Of a stretch of 64,000 bases of DNA, positions 54,104-64,000 are shown one piece after another. Within the stretch, counting starts at the first letter, position 1. The number at the start of each line of letters is the position of its first letter. The notes under the pieces were generated by a model. That model searched no databases, was not told where the DNA came from, and was given only the letters and a program-made list of their open reading frames with translations. The translations under genes and the position numbers were made by a program. Source of the stretch: Pleurodeles waltl (Eukaryota; Chordata; Amphibia; Caudata; Salamandridae); NCBI RefSeq assembly GCF_031143425.1, contig NC_090438.1, forward strand, positions 773,089,138 through 773,153,137. The letters are read 5' to 3'.

Positions 54104-55600
54104 GTCTCTGAAATGAAAGTCAAAATCTTCCTGTGAAAGGTCCAAAGTTGTGGCCACCAAGGGTCTCTTGAAGTAGGATATATCGCAAAAGCTCTGAGCA
54201 GAACCGACCTTGATTTAATATCAAAGGTTAGATGTATTTGCTACTACTTCCTCGCCCAAGGTTTTACCATCAGACTTATTCACTTTTTATGAAAGTCAAA
54301 TCCTCCAGGAGGGTAAGAGTGGAAGTTGTAGCTGGGCAGGGCTCCACAGACCAGATGCCTACGCCACAATGTTCTGAGGAGGTGGTGTTTGAAATTCCAG
54401 ATTAATTATGTGCACAAGCCAGTGACTCAATAAATTCTACAACATAATACTATTTTGTAACAGTTACACAACTCCTTTTGCAGCACTTCCTCTTTGCCTT
54501 TATGTAAAATTACACAAGTCCCTGTTTTAAGATGGCAGAACCAATCTGCCACCTGGCTGGCCTATCTTCAGCTCTTTAGCTTCTCCCCTATTTAGAAGAA
54601 TTCTCCTCCCCCATAACAAGTTCAAAACTAGTTCTCCCCCCTACTGTGAGTGTAGCCTGGCTGGCTGGTAGGGTCCCGGACACTAGTGAACAGGAATAGC
54701 CCTTCCTGGCATCTCAAAGCCAAAAGCGGTAGTGCTACGGTTGCCCTTTGTTCTGCCAACTGTTCATGTCCACTCCCTTATAGCTAACAACTATTAAGTG
54801 GTCAGCAGTTAACACACCCATGTACTTCCTGGGCTTGGCGGCAGGCAACTGTCCTCTGAGCTAAGGTTGTTAGCACTTCCAGCCAAAGATACGTTTTGCA
54901 GTCCTAAAGGAACTGGGTGGCAACAATGATTTCAGGCCAGTTTTGGCTCGGGCAGCACAAGGTATATTTTTACAAAGTTACTTTGCAACTTGAACTATCA
55001 AAAATATGATTTCACCACTAAATTAGATTTTGAAAATGAAGTACAAAGTAACTGAAACTTTTTTGTAGCATTTTCCCAATCTGAGATAGTAAATACAAAT
55101 TTTAATCCCATCTAGACCAGTTCAGGGAAAAATCTATGAAAGCCTAAACAAGGTAATACACTTGGGGCTTTTTTCATGTGGGGGCACATTAACCCCAATA
55201 TTTAGTGAGCCCTATTTTCCTGGAAATGTTGGCCAATTGTCTGCTTTCAGTTGACTAAGGAACCTGTGTGATGGCATCATTATGTTTTGCCTGCATGAGC
55301 ATGCACTAGCACAAGCACTCTTACTTGCAAGACAGTTGTGTTCAGTAATGGGCTTGGAACCCCCCCACCATTGCTCAGCATTCATTGGCATCATTGTTGT
55401 TCTTCTTTGCTGCATTCTAATTGGGTAACGTGAGCTGGCTTCCCCTTTTTTGTTTTGTGGCTGGAGCACAGATGAAGTATTGATGGCTTCATCTTGATTA
55501 GGGACCGTCCGTTGCTGGCGCTGTTTATTTTTCTTCTTGCCTTGCCTCAATAACAGCACCAGTAGCAGAAGAAACATCATCACTGCCGCCCTTGTTAGTT
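54104..55600. other. Unassigned repeats right of H3
   Basis: 54104-54350 partly resembles 22887-22960. The minus frame 55583-55212 (123 residues, leucine-rich start, then Gln/Lys-rich) shows no family I know and is probably fortuitous. No other gene is seen. Confidence 0.35.
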
Positions 55601-55609
55601 AATTGTAAT

Positions 55610-57650
55610 TGTATTTATACATTGCTTACTACCCCTGACAAGGCATGAAAGTGCTTTTCAGCGAGTAGCACTCTACTCCGGAACCAAAAAGGATTAGTGG
55701 TGGATTAGTATAGGGAAATTTGAGTACAGTATTAGTATGGATTGATTTGAGCAGAAGTGTGTGTGAGTATGTTAGTAGGTTTGAATAGAATAATAGAGGG
55801 ATAGAGGAGGGAAGAAACCAGAAGTGTTATTTGAAGGTCGGATGTGATCCAGTCGAGTGCATTTCCTTCTATGCCGGCTTTGTGGAGTCTTTGAATTAGG
55901 GTGTAATGGTCAACAGTGTCAAAGACAGCTGAGAGGTCCAAGAGAAGTAGTGCAGTAACTCCATTGCAGTTGACTTTATTTTTAAGATCATCCCAGATTG
56001 CGATGAGTGCAGATTCACTGCTTCTTCCTGGTGGGGAATCCAGTTTGGTAGTCTGAAAGTATGGAGTTATCTTCAATGAATTGTGACATCTTGGTGAATA
56101 CTGCTCTCTCTGTCAGTTTGACCAGGAAAGATCCATTTGTAATAGGCCAGTAGTTGTTGGGGGTCCTGTGGGTCTAGGTTTGTTTTCTTTAATAATGGGC
56201 ATATGTATGCCTTTTTAAGGTCATCAGGAAAGGTTCCTGTAGTAAAAGAATTATTAATGATTCTTCTTACAGGTGTGGCAGCAGAAGCAGATAAAATAAT
56301 TTTCTTTAAGATGTGTGCTGGACAAGGGTCGGAAGGGCTGCTGGACGGCTTTGACCAAATTTATAAATTCACTTTGTGATATTAATTTGAAGGAGTGCAG
56401 AATCTGGGTTGGCTTGCTCTTGAAGGAGATTTTAGAAAACAGGTTGGTGGTGGTGGTTTTCCATTGTTTTAAATAGGAGTCCAATGTGTCTGCCTTAGTT
56501 GTGTAATGATTTGCCACTTTGTCTGTGTAATGGGATGAGTTCCTTCCATGCATTTAGGTTTTTGAAATTTGTCAAGTATTTTCTAAAATTCTTTATTAGC
56601 AGATTTAGCATTTTAAATGCTGTCTGAGTAGTACCTTTTTTTAGCTTTTTTGATTCATGATATGTATATTCTGTTAAGTTTGTGTAGGTGAAGTTTGTCT
56701 TGAATGTTGTTTGTTTTAAGCCAGATTTGTTGCAGCCTTCTGATTTGTTGTTGTTCATCTCTTTTTCTGTATTTCTCCAAGGTGTTGGTCTTCTTTTGTA
56801 CTGTTTAGTTTTTTGGAGTGGTATTAGGATATCAAAAGCTTCCTGTAGCCACTCATAAAGCTTTGGTACATTTGGAACATAATGGATTGTGTCTAGATCT
56901 GTGTTTGCTGTTAGTTGTGTTTCTAAGTCTTAAAAATTGAGTTTGTTCCACGGTCAATAGATGGACGTATGTAAGGTGGTCTTGGGTGTGTTGGTTTGTG
57001 GTGTTAATATGTTGGAAAGTTACCAAATGGTGGTCTAACCATGTTACTGGTGTGATACTTTGAACGGTAACTAGTTCTGAGTTTGCAAAAATTACATCTA
57101 GGATGTGGCCAACAATGTGTGTGGGATTGTGTACAATCTGATGTATGTTCAATTATAGTAGGCCAGTGGTGATAGTTTTTGGATGTAGCATATTGGGTTT
57201 GTCAAACCAAATGTTGAGGTCCCCAAGAATGTAGAGGTTGGATTATTACGTTGTAAGGTTTGGAACTGTGTCTAGATATGTGTCTGGGAATGTTGAATTG
57301 TTATGTGGAGGCCTGTAAAGGAGGAGAAAGTTACAGGAGGAAGTTGGTGTTGGGTTTCAACTGGTGATGAGGGCCACACAACTGTGTATGGAAATGTTTT
57401 CTGTTCTGCTGAAATGTATTGCTTGTTTGAATTGAGTTAGTTTAATTTAGTTCTTTTGTAGAGTAGCCTTGTTGTGTTATGGAGAGGGGGGTGCAAAGTT
57501 GTTAAGAGTGGCTTGTTGGTTATTTTGTTTGCGTCTGTTTATGGTGGAAGGAGTATGGGTTAGAGGTCATAGAAGAGCATGTGGATCATAATCTGAGGCT
57601 CTAAATTGTGCAATGGATGAGAGGCGGGCGAGCAAATGTTGCTGTGTTGG
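55610..57650 (-). mobile_element. Old minus-strand LINE (CR1/L2 group), internally deleted
   Basis: Endonuclease remnants are seen as LLYRPPHNNSTFPDTYLD and ILGDLNIW (57360-57180) and THIVGHILDVIFA with WLDHHLVTF (57150-57000). Linker frames follow at 56758-56254. Reverse transcriptase follows at 56076-55850 (ALLLLDLSAVFDTVDH, LHKAGIEGNALDWI). After that the catalytic YADD part is missing, and the 3' terminus (gtataaatacaattac, minus strand, about 55615) follows directly. It has many stops and is much older than the LINE at 25541. Confidence 0.75.
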
Positions 57651-57753
57651 TGTGTATGTAGTAGATGTTTGTGAAGTGTGAGAATTTTGGAGTAAAGATT
57701 GGTCAGGATTTGTATCATGTGTATAGTCACGAGGGTTGGAGTGGGTGTGAGGA

Positions 57754-57823
57754 AAGTATTATGAAAGTTTGTGTTATTTTGATGTGGGGGAAGTATTATG
57801 AAAGTTTGTGTTATTTTGATGTG
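57754..57823. repeat. 37-bp direct duplication at the LTR edge
   Basis: aagtattatgaaagtttgtg followed by ttattttgatgtg occurs at 57754-57786 and again, identically, at 57791-57823. The second copy overlaps the first bases of the foamy-like LTR. Confidence 0.85.
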
Positions 57824-58794
57824 TCGTGTAGGCTCTCATTATCCTAAGGAGACTACTGGATTTTGAGCGGCAAGATTGTTCACAGTGTGGGGGACTAAGT
57901 CTAACCCACAGTGGATGACACAAGTCACTCTAAATCCGGGTTTTGCTCCGGCTAACTAGCAGTGCCTCATTTCTCCCAAATGGTAGAGACAATTGGGCAG
58001 CCGAGCGCATGACATCTTAGTACTTCCCAGGGAAGTCGTGGTCATTCAAGTCACAACCGGTTCTCTCATACACAGTGCGTTCTCATATATAAATGATAAA
58101 GGCAGGTTAAGTTTTAAAGATTGATTTAATAAAACGACTGCATTTTAGATAGCAAAGCGTGAGCTGCAATAACCAGAACTACACAACACAGTAAGATTAA
58201 AATAGTAACGATGAGAGTGAAGCACAAGAATAAGTCTATCATAGTGCTGCTAAATTATTTTCTCTCTAAGTTATAGTTCGAGCACAGCATGTGAAGCTCT
58301 AAGCCTGCCTTTCAGGTTCCCCCGGGAGGACATCAACCCTCATACCTGAGCAAAGGCCTGTAATCTGCATCAGCATCTGCAACGGGGCATTCAGCATCTA
58401 GTTGTAGGTTCCTGGCTGGAATCTCCCTCTTGACGTATACTAGAACTAGGAAGTGTTTTTATAACTAACACGCAGATGTTCTAAGAAAATGTCCCTACGT
58501 AAGGATGTGTATTTTCGACGAATAATGGAGACTAAACTTCTACCAAGTTTACCGGCAATGTACCAGACTGCAGCCTTGACTGAAGCACAGGGCGATCAAG
58601 AATGCATTATTTGAGAACACAGTGCTGAACTAAGCTAAACAGTGTGATAGAAGAATTTAAAACAAGACCGTAAAAACTGGTTATTGTAAAATAACAGTGC
58701 GAAGCTGAATAAAATGTATCTAGGGCAAAGTGCACAGCGGCCTAGTATGTTAAACTAACGTGCATGAAGCTATATTAAAAATGGCTACACTACA
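57822..58794 (-). repeat. Foamy-like ERV 3' LTR
   Basis: It runs from tgtcgtgtaggc to ggctacactaca, near-perfect 12-bp inverted ends of TG...CA type, 973 bp. The right boundary follows a polypurine tract. The left boundary lacks a partner LTR in this window, so it rests on the inverted ends. Confidence 0.75.
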
Positions 58795-58806
58795 CCCTCC
58801 CCTTGT
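58795..58806 (-). other. Foamy-like ERV polypurine tract
   Basis: On the minus strand aaggggaggg directly precedes the LTR start tgtagtgtagcc. Confidence 0.8.
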
Positions 58807-58962
58807 CGGAAGAAAGTGGTTTAAGCCTAAGCTAAAATGCCCTCAGCTAAAATATATTTAAAACCATACTGAATTTTAACAAGTCAAGAGGACGCACCAG
58901 CATACTATTTGGCAATTTTTAAAAATTAGCCTGCGGCCAAAAGCCGAATTCAAAGGAAAGTG

Positions 58963-59478
58963 TCAATTTAGGACAGTTCCAAATGAAGCGTCAGTCATGG
59001 AAAGCAGGAGATTTTCCACCTTGGCAGATGACAAAACCGGTAAATCCACGCCAAAAACTACCAACGAGCAGGTGTGTTCCATAGCCCCAGTGTCAACCAA
59101 GGCGGCATCCCGTCCAGTGCCTATGAACGAGTTAATGGTTACTTCCTCCAGGAAGGGTAGCTCGTGATCAGCTTCTCTCAGCAAATGCAGCCGCAGCGCG
59201 CATGTCTGGTAATGAACCCTCAACGAGAACATCAACAGATCAGCATCAATCACTGTGGGGCGTTGCTGTGAGAGACAAACTTCCAGGGCATGTTCAAAAG
59301 AGCACCAACGGCACCGAAACACGGGCTGCACACAATCCAAAACCGGTCTGAATGACAGAGACCAGTCACACCCCAAATGTTCCAGGAGTGTTGCTCCAAA
59401 GTGCTGCATCATGCGTTCTCGACACAGCTGCGCTGATGGGAGCGTCCTCATTTGTCCTTGTTGCGGCGGGACAGCCAT
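58963..59478 (-). CDS. Accessory-type ORF after env, 171 aa, unrecognised
   Basis: The intact frame starts MAVPPQQGQMRTLPSAQLCR, overlaps the end of env in another frame, and ends before the polypurine tract. It is Leu/Cys-rich with a cluster CRWCSFEHALEVC, and has no membrane segment. Foamy viruses carry a transactivator and a second regulatory gene at this place. I see no convincing sequence match to them, so only position supports such a role. An uninterrupted frame next to a broken env is notable. Confidence 0.5.
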   Translation of the reverse strand: MAVPPQQGQMRTLPSAQLCRERMMQHFGATLLEHLGCDWSLSFRPVLDCVQPVFRCRWCSFEHALEVCLSQQRPTVIDADLLMFSLRVHYQTCALRLHLLREADHELPFLEEVTINSFIGTGRDAALVDTGAMEHTCSLVVFGVDLPVLSSAKVENLLLSMTDASFGTVLN

Positions 59479-62466
59479 TGCGGAAAAACAACAGCAACAG
59501 CAAAATGCTGGCTAATAAAGCCAAAGTTATTGGAAATCCCCCAAAAATGCTTCGAAAATTGAATGAATAGCCGAAGGTATTAAACCGAATATAGAGGAAA
59601 AGGTGTGAACAAAACCAATACCAACAGCTTTGAAAAAATGTGCTAATCCAGCCGTGCTGGACGCATTAAATATACGTCCCACGAGTTCACCAAAGTGTCT
59701 CGGAGAGTTCGTATTTAACAGGGACTGTATTTCCGCCGATTACCTTGCCACCTGAAGTGCATAGGTCTTGCGTGCAGATGTAAGGGCCACATGCTTCTGA
59801 AACAATAAAGCCTTCAGTCTACTTAAATTGTCAAAATTCACCTTGGAAGTAGCAATGTGTGGCCAAATATTTGCTACCTCCCTAAATTTAGTGGGGGGAA
59901 ACAACACGTTCCCACAGCATGTAACAACCTTAGTGACCGAAACAACGTAAACTATTCCGGCCCGCATGCCACAACAGTCTTCACTATTGAGGAGGACGTA
60001 GCTGCCGTTTGAAAGCACCTGGAACGTGCATTTAATCAAGGGGACTGGAACTCCCTTCAGATAGCAAGCCAAGTTCGCAACTGAGGCATTACACGCCCCA
60101 TGCAAGGGCAGCTGCTTACAAATCATCGAATGGCTGACTGAAGTCTCACATTCACTGCTGCTAAGAAAGACCTCTTTCATGCCATTGAGGCATTTGTACG
60201 AGAAGGGAAGCTCCCACACCTCATGGATGTAACTATCTCCCAACTTTTCATATCTGCCTACTGGAACATGTTTCAAACAAGAAGTGAATTGTAATGTAGA
60301 AATAGGCAGATTAATAACCCTGTGTAGGAACCACTCTGCTGAAGGAATCTCGGCCACGGTAAAAGGCAATCTTTCTATCTTTTCAATGTCAAGCATGACA
60401 TAAGTCGCCTCCTTTTTAGCCATTAGTTGTTGTTGTCGCGTCAAATTAAAGGAAAAAATATTTCCCTGGCACTGATGTGCTGCCACAGAACGCGACCCGC
60501 CTTCAATGTCTGAAGTGTCCAACCCACCTGCATAATGTACCTGGTCTGACTCTGTCCATGATATAAAGAAGTCATATCAGATCGTATAAATGTCTATAGC
60601 AGAAGAAACAATGTTGTTAATTGTGTATATCCAGTCGGACAAGGTGTGAATCCCATTATCCACAACAGTTATTGCCTTTTTCATATTTTCCTGATCTATC
60701 TGCCTTTACCGGGCTGCAGCCTCTTGCTGTGACAGTTTCCATATTTCATTGTATACAAGAAATGCTTCCTACGTGGTATCTTTGGGCCTGACAAAAGATC
60801 TTGTAAGTCAGTGTTGTTAGACAGGAGACTGAGATGTGCCTTAACTGCATCTAGTGAGGATGATATTAGCCACTGTTGGCACAATTTTCCTACACTATAT
60901 ATTGTAATTATTTCAGCATGTTCTGGTGATATATAGCGAGGGTCTGACCTACTCGTTTGGAAACCCCCCGAGGATGTGACAAAACGTTGATGACACCCGT
61001 TGGTATCTATTGGCCACAATAACCACCCGCCTGGACGTGTCAGTGAAGCATTAAATGTACCATTCTGGACCCACTCATTAAGCTCACTAAAAGTTGCATT
61101 CGTGTACTTTTGCCAGTTATTAAATTTTGCAGGGGCAGGTATACTGGGCATGTTTAATTCCCTAATTGTAGCTAAGCATAAACAACTGGTCTGTTGTACT
61201 GTTTCATTAAAAAAAATCATTTGGAGGGGGATGAGACATGCTCTAAACAATGTTTCTCTACCCTTGGTCTGCCAATTTTTTGTCCCCCAAATACTTTTCA
61301 AATCAACATTGTTTTACCAATATTCATAACCTTCAATTGATAACCGGGAAACAAAGGAGTCCGAATATATCAATTTTGTGTTGGTCAATAACATATGTTT
61401 ATCCCTAGTCGGAGTTACCTTAAAATAATATGACTCAGCAGTTTTTTGATGATACTCAGAAAAATACGCAAACTTTTCAAAATAAGTTTTTGAACTCTCT
61501 TGCGGGGGCGTTGGGCAATGTTCCAATTGTGTATAATCAAATATTGTTTTTGGACTGCTCGCTTTATGTATGAAGTGGTGCCCATAATAATTATAGCAAA
61601 ACATGTCACCATAATTGTCCTTAAACTGGTAAACATCTTCATTTTCATAGACAGTATAATATTGCAATTCTGTGATCAATGAATCAACTGTTTTCACATC
61701 CCAATCATCAGATACAATGCCTGGTATAACTATATCGTTCATGGTTAACTTTAACACATACGGTATTTGAATGATTTCAGTGGGGCTATATATATCAAAC
61801 ATTACTTTTTTCCCACACAATCCCATCAGGAATTGGCACTGCAGAAATGTTCACAAAAGACAAGTCTCTTCGAATCTTATGTGATGAAAAGTGTGGTTTC
61901 AGAACCTCCTCCACCTGTTCAACCGCTGATCTCTCGGGAAGAAAATGACCATGTATTAACAGGAAAAAAGTAATGACAAACCCAATCCAAAGCAAAAAGG
62001 CTAGGACAGTCAAGGAAAGCCACACATAGTTCCATGGAAAAATGAAATACGTATCTTTAAGCCAATGTATTAGCTTACGTGTACCTGACAGGTCAGCAGT
62101 CGAAGAGGCAAACAAGTCCGATAGACCGTCGTTGTAGTCGGCAAAGTAACCAGAGGCAGTTCGTGCAAAAGGCATTGCCGTAGTCAATGGAGGAGTTGGT
62201 GTTTCCTGTGGTGGTACACAGTAGACAGCACCATCCGTCTGGCTGGTAGTCACAGTGACTTGATCAAATGTTTCTAAGTTTCTTGTTGTTAGTGGAACCA
62301 ATGCAAGATCATCATCATCCACCCTCCCCAAGCTCGAAGAGGCATCAGTATTGGTATAGACAACTTGAAGCGGAACTTCTTCTCCAGTAGTGAGAGGGAT
62401 TCGGGAACTACTGGAAGTTCCTCTTGGTCGGCTGTGTAGAATCGCCCACATGTTGTAGCTTGACAT
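59470..62466 (-). pseudogene. env: Foamy-like ERV env, nearly full length, broken by stops and shifts
   Basis: The ATG at 62466 begins MSSYNMWAIL. The first part (to about 61800) has a membrane helix near 62050-61960 (WNYVWLSLTVLAFLLWIGF) and a basic KIRR site near 61875, the layout of a foamy leader peptide with a furin-type cleavage site. Surface-subunit frames follow at 61826-61314 and 61301-60696. The transmembrane subunit is in 60700-59740, with a helical heptad region near 60660-60580 and many cysteines. The anchor helix lies near 59530-59480 after another frame change. Total length, about 1000 codons, equals foamy env. The breaks are few, so the copy is moderately old. Confidence 0.72.
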
Positions 62467-62578
62467 TGTCAATGGAAACAAAGCGGTTTTCTTTGGCACC
62501 TGGCAACGGTGGCAGAATAACAGTTCTGGTACCGTGTATCCCCAACACAGGGACTGGTGCTCGATAAGAAGGGCCAAA

Positions 62579-64000
62579 TTATTTTTTCACTGCGACCTTT
62601 TCACACACAAGATCCCCAACTCTGGGAATCCAGCCGGTAGGTGTTACTGGCACATCCTTAATTCCTGTGGAGGCAGCACTTTTGGAAGAGTTATCTTCAT
62701 GGAACTGCTGTAATTCCTGTAAAACAGTGACACGATCATTTATGTCAAAAGGTGTTTCCGCTGCCTCCACACCAGGACCATCAAGATCCGGAACAAACAT
62801 TTGTGTCCTGAACAGGCACTCATATGAAGTACGACCCCCAAGGGACCTTCTAGGCAGGATATTTAGTGCTCTCTGAACTCCATACAGGTGGGTTAGCCAA
62901 CTACGACCCGTACCTAAGACTCTGGCCGTTAAGGATTGCTTTAAATCGCGGTTTAATCGCTCCACAACAGAATTTCCCTCGGGATGAAATGGAGACGAGT
63001 ACTGGAGCTGGACCCCCAATGAAGCCATGGTGTCCCTGAATGCCCTTGAGGAAAAAGCAGGGCCCTGCTCTGAATGGAATGCCGCTACTGCATATGTACA
63101 GACAAAGAGTCGCAAATCTTTAATAACAGTCCGATCGTCAGCCGAGCGTTGTGGCCACACCCACACAAATCTGGAGCAAGAATCAACAGCGACTAGTATA
63201 TATTTGTATGCACTATCAGGTGTTAATGGACCGCAGTGATCCAAGTACACACATTGTAATGGTCTATTTGAGATTAAGAGGGGTGTCTGCGGTGGGCGCT
63301 TAGCTGTGGAAACTTTAATTTGTTGACAGATGTCACAACAAAGGACATACTGCTTAGTTTCTCTATAGAGACCAGGCCACCAATGACGGGCCTGCAAGAG
63401 TGAAATTGTAGCCGCCACGCCAGCATGTGCAGATGCCACCCCTTCATGCGCTGCTTTAATCAATTGTGGTCTTACATCTTTATTGGGGATGTTGCGTACG
63501 CCTACGACTGGAATTTTAACTTCAGCGTTCAGCATACTTCCCATCAAGTATTGATATTTATTAGTAAATCCCTTAGGATAAGGCGTACCATCAATCGTAG
63601 CTTTTATGGCAGCCATAATGTCTGTGTCTGGTTTGGAACTCGAACGAGTCACTGCAGCTACAGTGGCGACTGCCACTGCCGACTTTGCGGCTTCATCAGC
63701 CAAAGTATTTCCAGCAACGTGTATCCCAACGCGGTGGTGTCCAAGTGTATGCACAACACGGACTTTGGGTAGCATCTCTTTCAGGTCTGCTACCTTCCCC
63801 CACAGTAGTCTGTGTTTTATGGTGTTACCTTTTGAATCTCTGAACCCATTCAAGCGCCAGTAATGCAGGTATTCATTAAAAGACTGTACGCAATAATATG
63901 AATCACAAACAATCAGTGTGAACTGTGTCAGATCTGTATGTTCTTGTGAGAGCTTTTAGCTCAGCCAATTGTGCTGTACAATCCCCTAAGGTTTGTGGAT
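62579..64000 (-). pseudogene. pol: Foamy-like ERV pol: RNase H end and integrase
   Basis: The open frame from about 63930 to 62579 begins with RNase H sequence (CDSYYCVQSFNEYLHYW, HTLGHHRVGIHVAGNTLADE). The integrase zinc domain follows (HEGVASAHAG, CCDICQQIK), then the core: YLDHCGPLTPDSAYKYILVA (first Asp), FHSEQGPAF and VVERLNRDLKQ (Glu). At the second catalytic position, normally Asp, a Glu is read (codon 63068-63070). The C-terminal domain has WIPRVGDLVCEKVAVKK. The integrase frame is otherwise intact for more than 400 codons. Upstream of about 63930 the frame is shifted and the gene leaves the window. Confidence 0.82.

Larger units (their letters stand above)
57822..64000 (-). mobile_element. 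Foamy-like endogenous retrovirus, 3' part
   Basis: Read leftward from the window edge: end of RNase H, integrase, a long env of about 1000 codons with a membrane-anchored leader, a short ORF overlapping the env end, a polypurine tract and an LTR. The long env leader with its own membrane segment, and an ORF after env, are traits of spumaretroviruses. Foamy-like endogenous viruses are known from amphibians including newts. The remaining pol, gag and 5' LTR lie beyond 64000. Confidence 0.78.

Noticed and set aside
55212..55583. 123-aa minus-strand frame as a host gene
   Set aside because: It has no recognisable domain, exon context or conserved partner in the window; it is kept only as unassigned sequence.

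Overview
This window looks like intergenic DNA from a very large, repeat-dense amphibian genome, most likely a salamander. A newt such as Pleurodeles waltl fits best, because three long Harbinger transposons, their short relatives, large-LTR elements and a foamy-like endogenous retrovirus are packed together. The species is an inference. I recognise no host gene exon, tRNA or rRNA. Almost every long reading frame belongs to a mobile element, and all elements were found by eye.

Layout. 1-307 and 9069-9201 are the two halves of an old retroviral LTR split by Harbinger copy H1 (308-9068). 9395-9972 is a GC-rich MITE made of consecutive hairpins. 9976-12062 holds a palindromic MITE, a hAT MITE with an 8-bp target duplication, and a shard of a different Harbinger transposase. 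12066-22250 is Harbinger copy H2, itself interrupted by a 2.7-kb LTR-like element (15763-18434). A second hairpin MITE follows directly (22254-22883), sharing a TTA with H2. 22887-28708 is older repeat sequence with a degenerate SANT/Myb gene and a 5'-truncated LINE. 28709-54100 is Harbinger copy H3, split at 35797/53618 by a minus-strand endogenous retrovirus (ERV, LTRs 35798-37972 and 52324-53617, ATAT duplication). The ERV carries a third hairpin MITE in one LTR and, in gag, a whole Gmr1-type Ty3/gypsy element (44644-51142). 54104-57821 has unassigned repeats and an internally deleted minus-strand LINE. 57822-64000 is the 3' part of a minus-strand foamy-like endogenous retrovirus: LTR, accessory-type ORF, env, integrase and the end of RNase H. 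It continues beyond the window.

How the parts work together. Each Harbinger copy has the same three-gene plan. A HARBI1-like DDE transposase lies on the plus strand. A SANT/Myb gene (SANT-B) is transcribed divergently from it across a CCAAT-bearing spacer. A second SANT/Myb gene (SANT-A) converges on it from the right end. All copies carry disabling lesions, with H1 closest to intact. The three hairpin MITEs share the same ends, 3-bp target duplications and GGCGGT/ACCGCC motifs, so they are probably mobilised by such Harbingers. Their 13 hairpins occur in the same order in all three copies, and sequence changes in one arm are matched in the other. This is the most unusual structure in the window.

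Other points: the Gmr1 element has integrase upstream of reverse transcriptase and a SCAN-like capsid; its 5' LTR contains a 66-bp piece identical to the env of the ERV that surrounds it; the ERV primer-binding site resembles initiator tRNA-Met; and one SANT-B gene ends next to a minisatellite that encodes 18-residue repeats.
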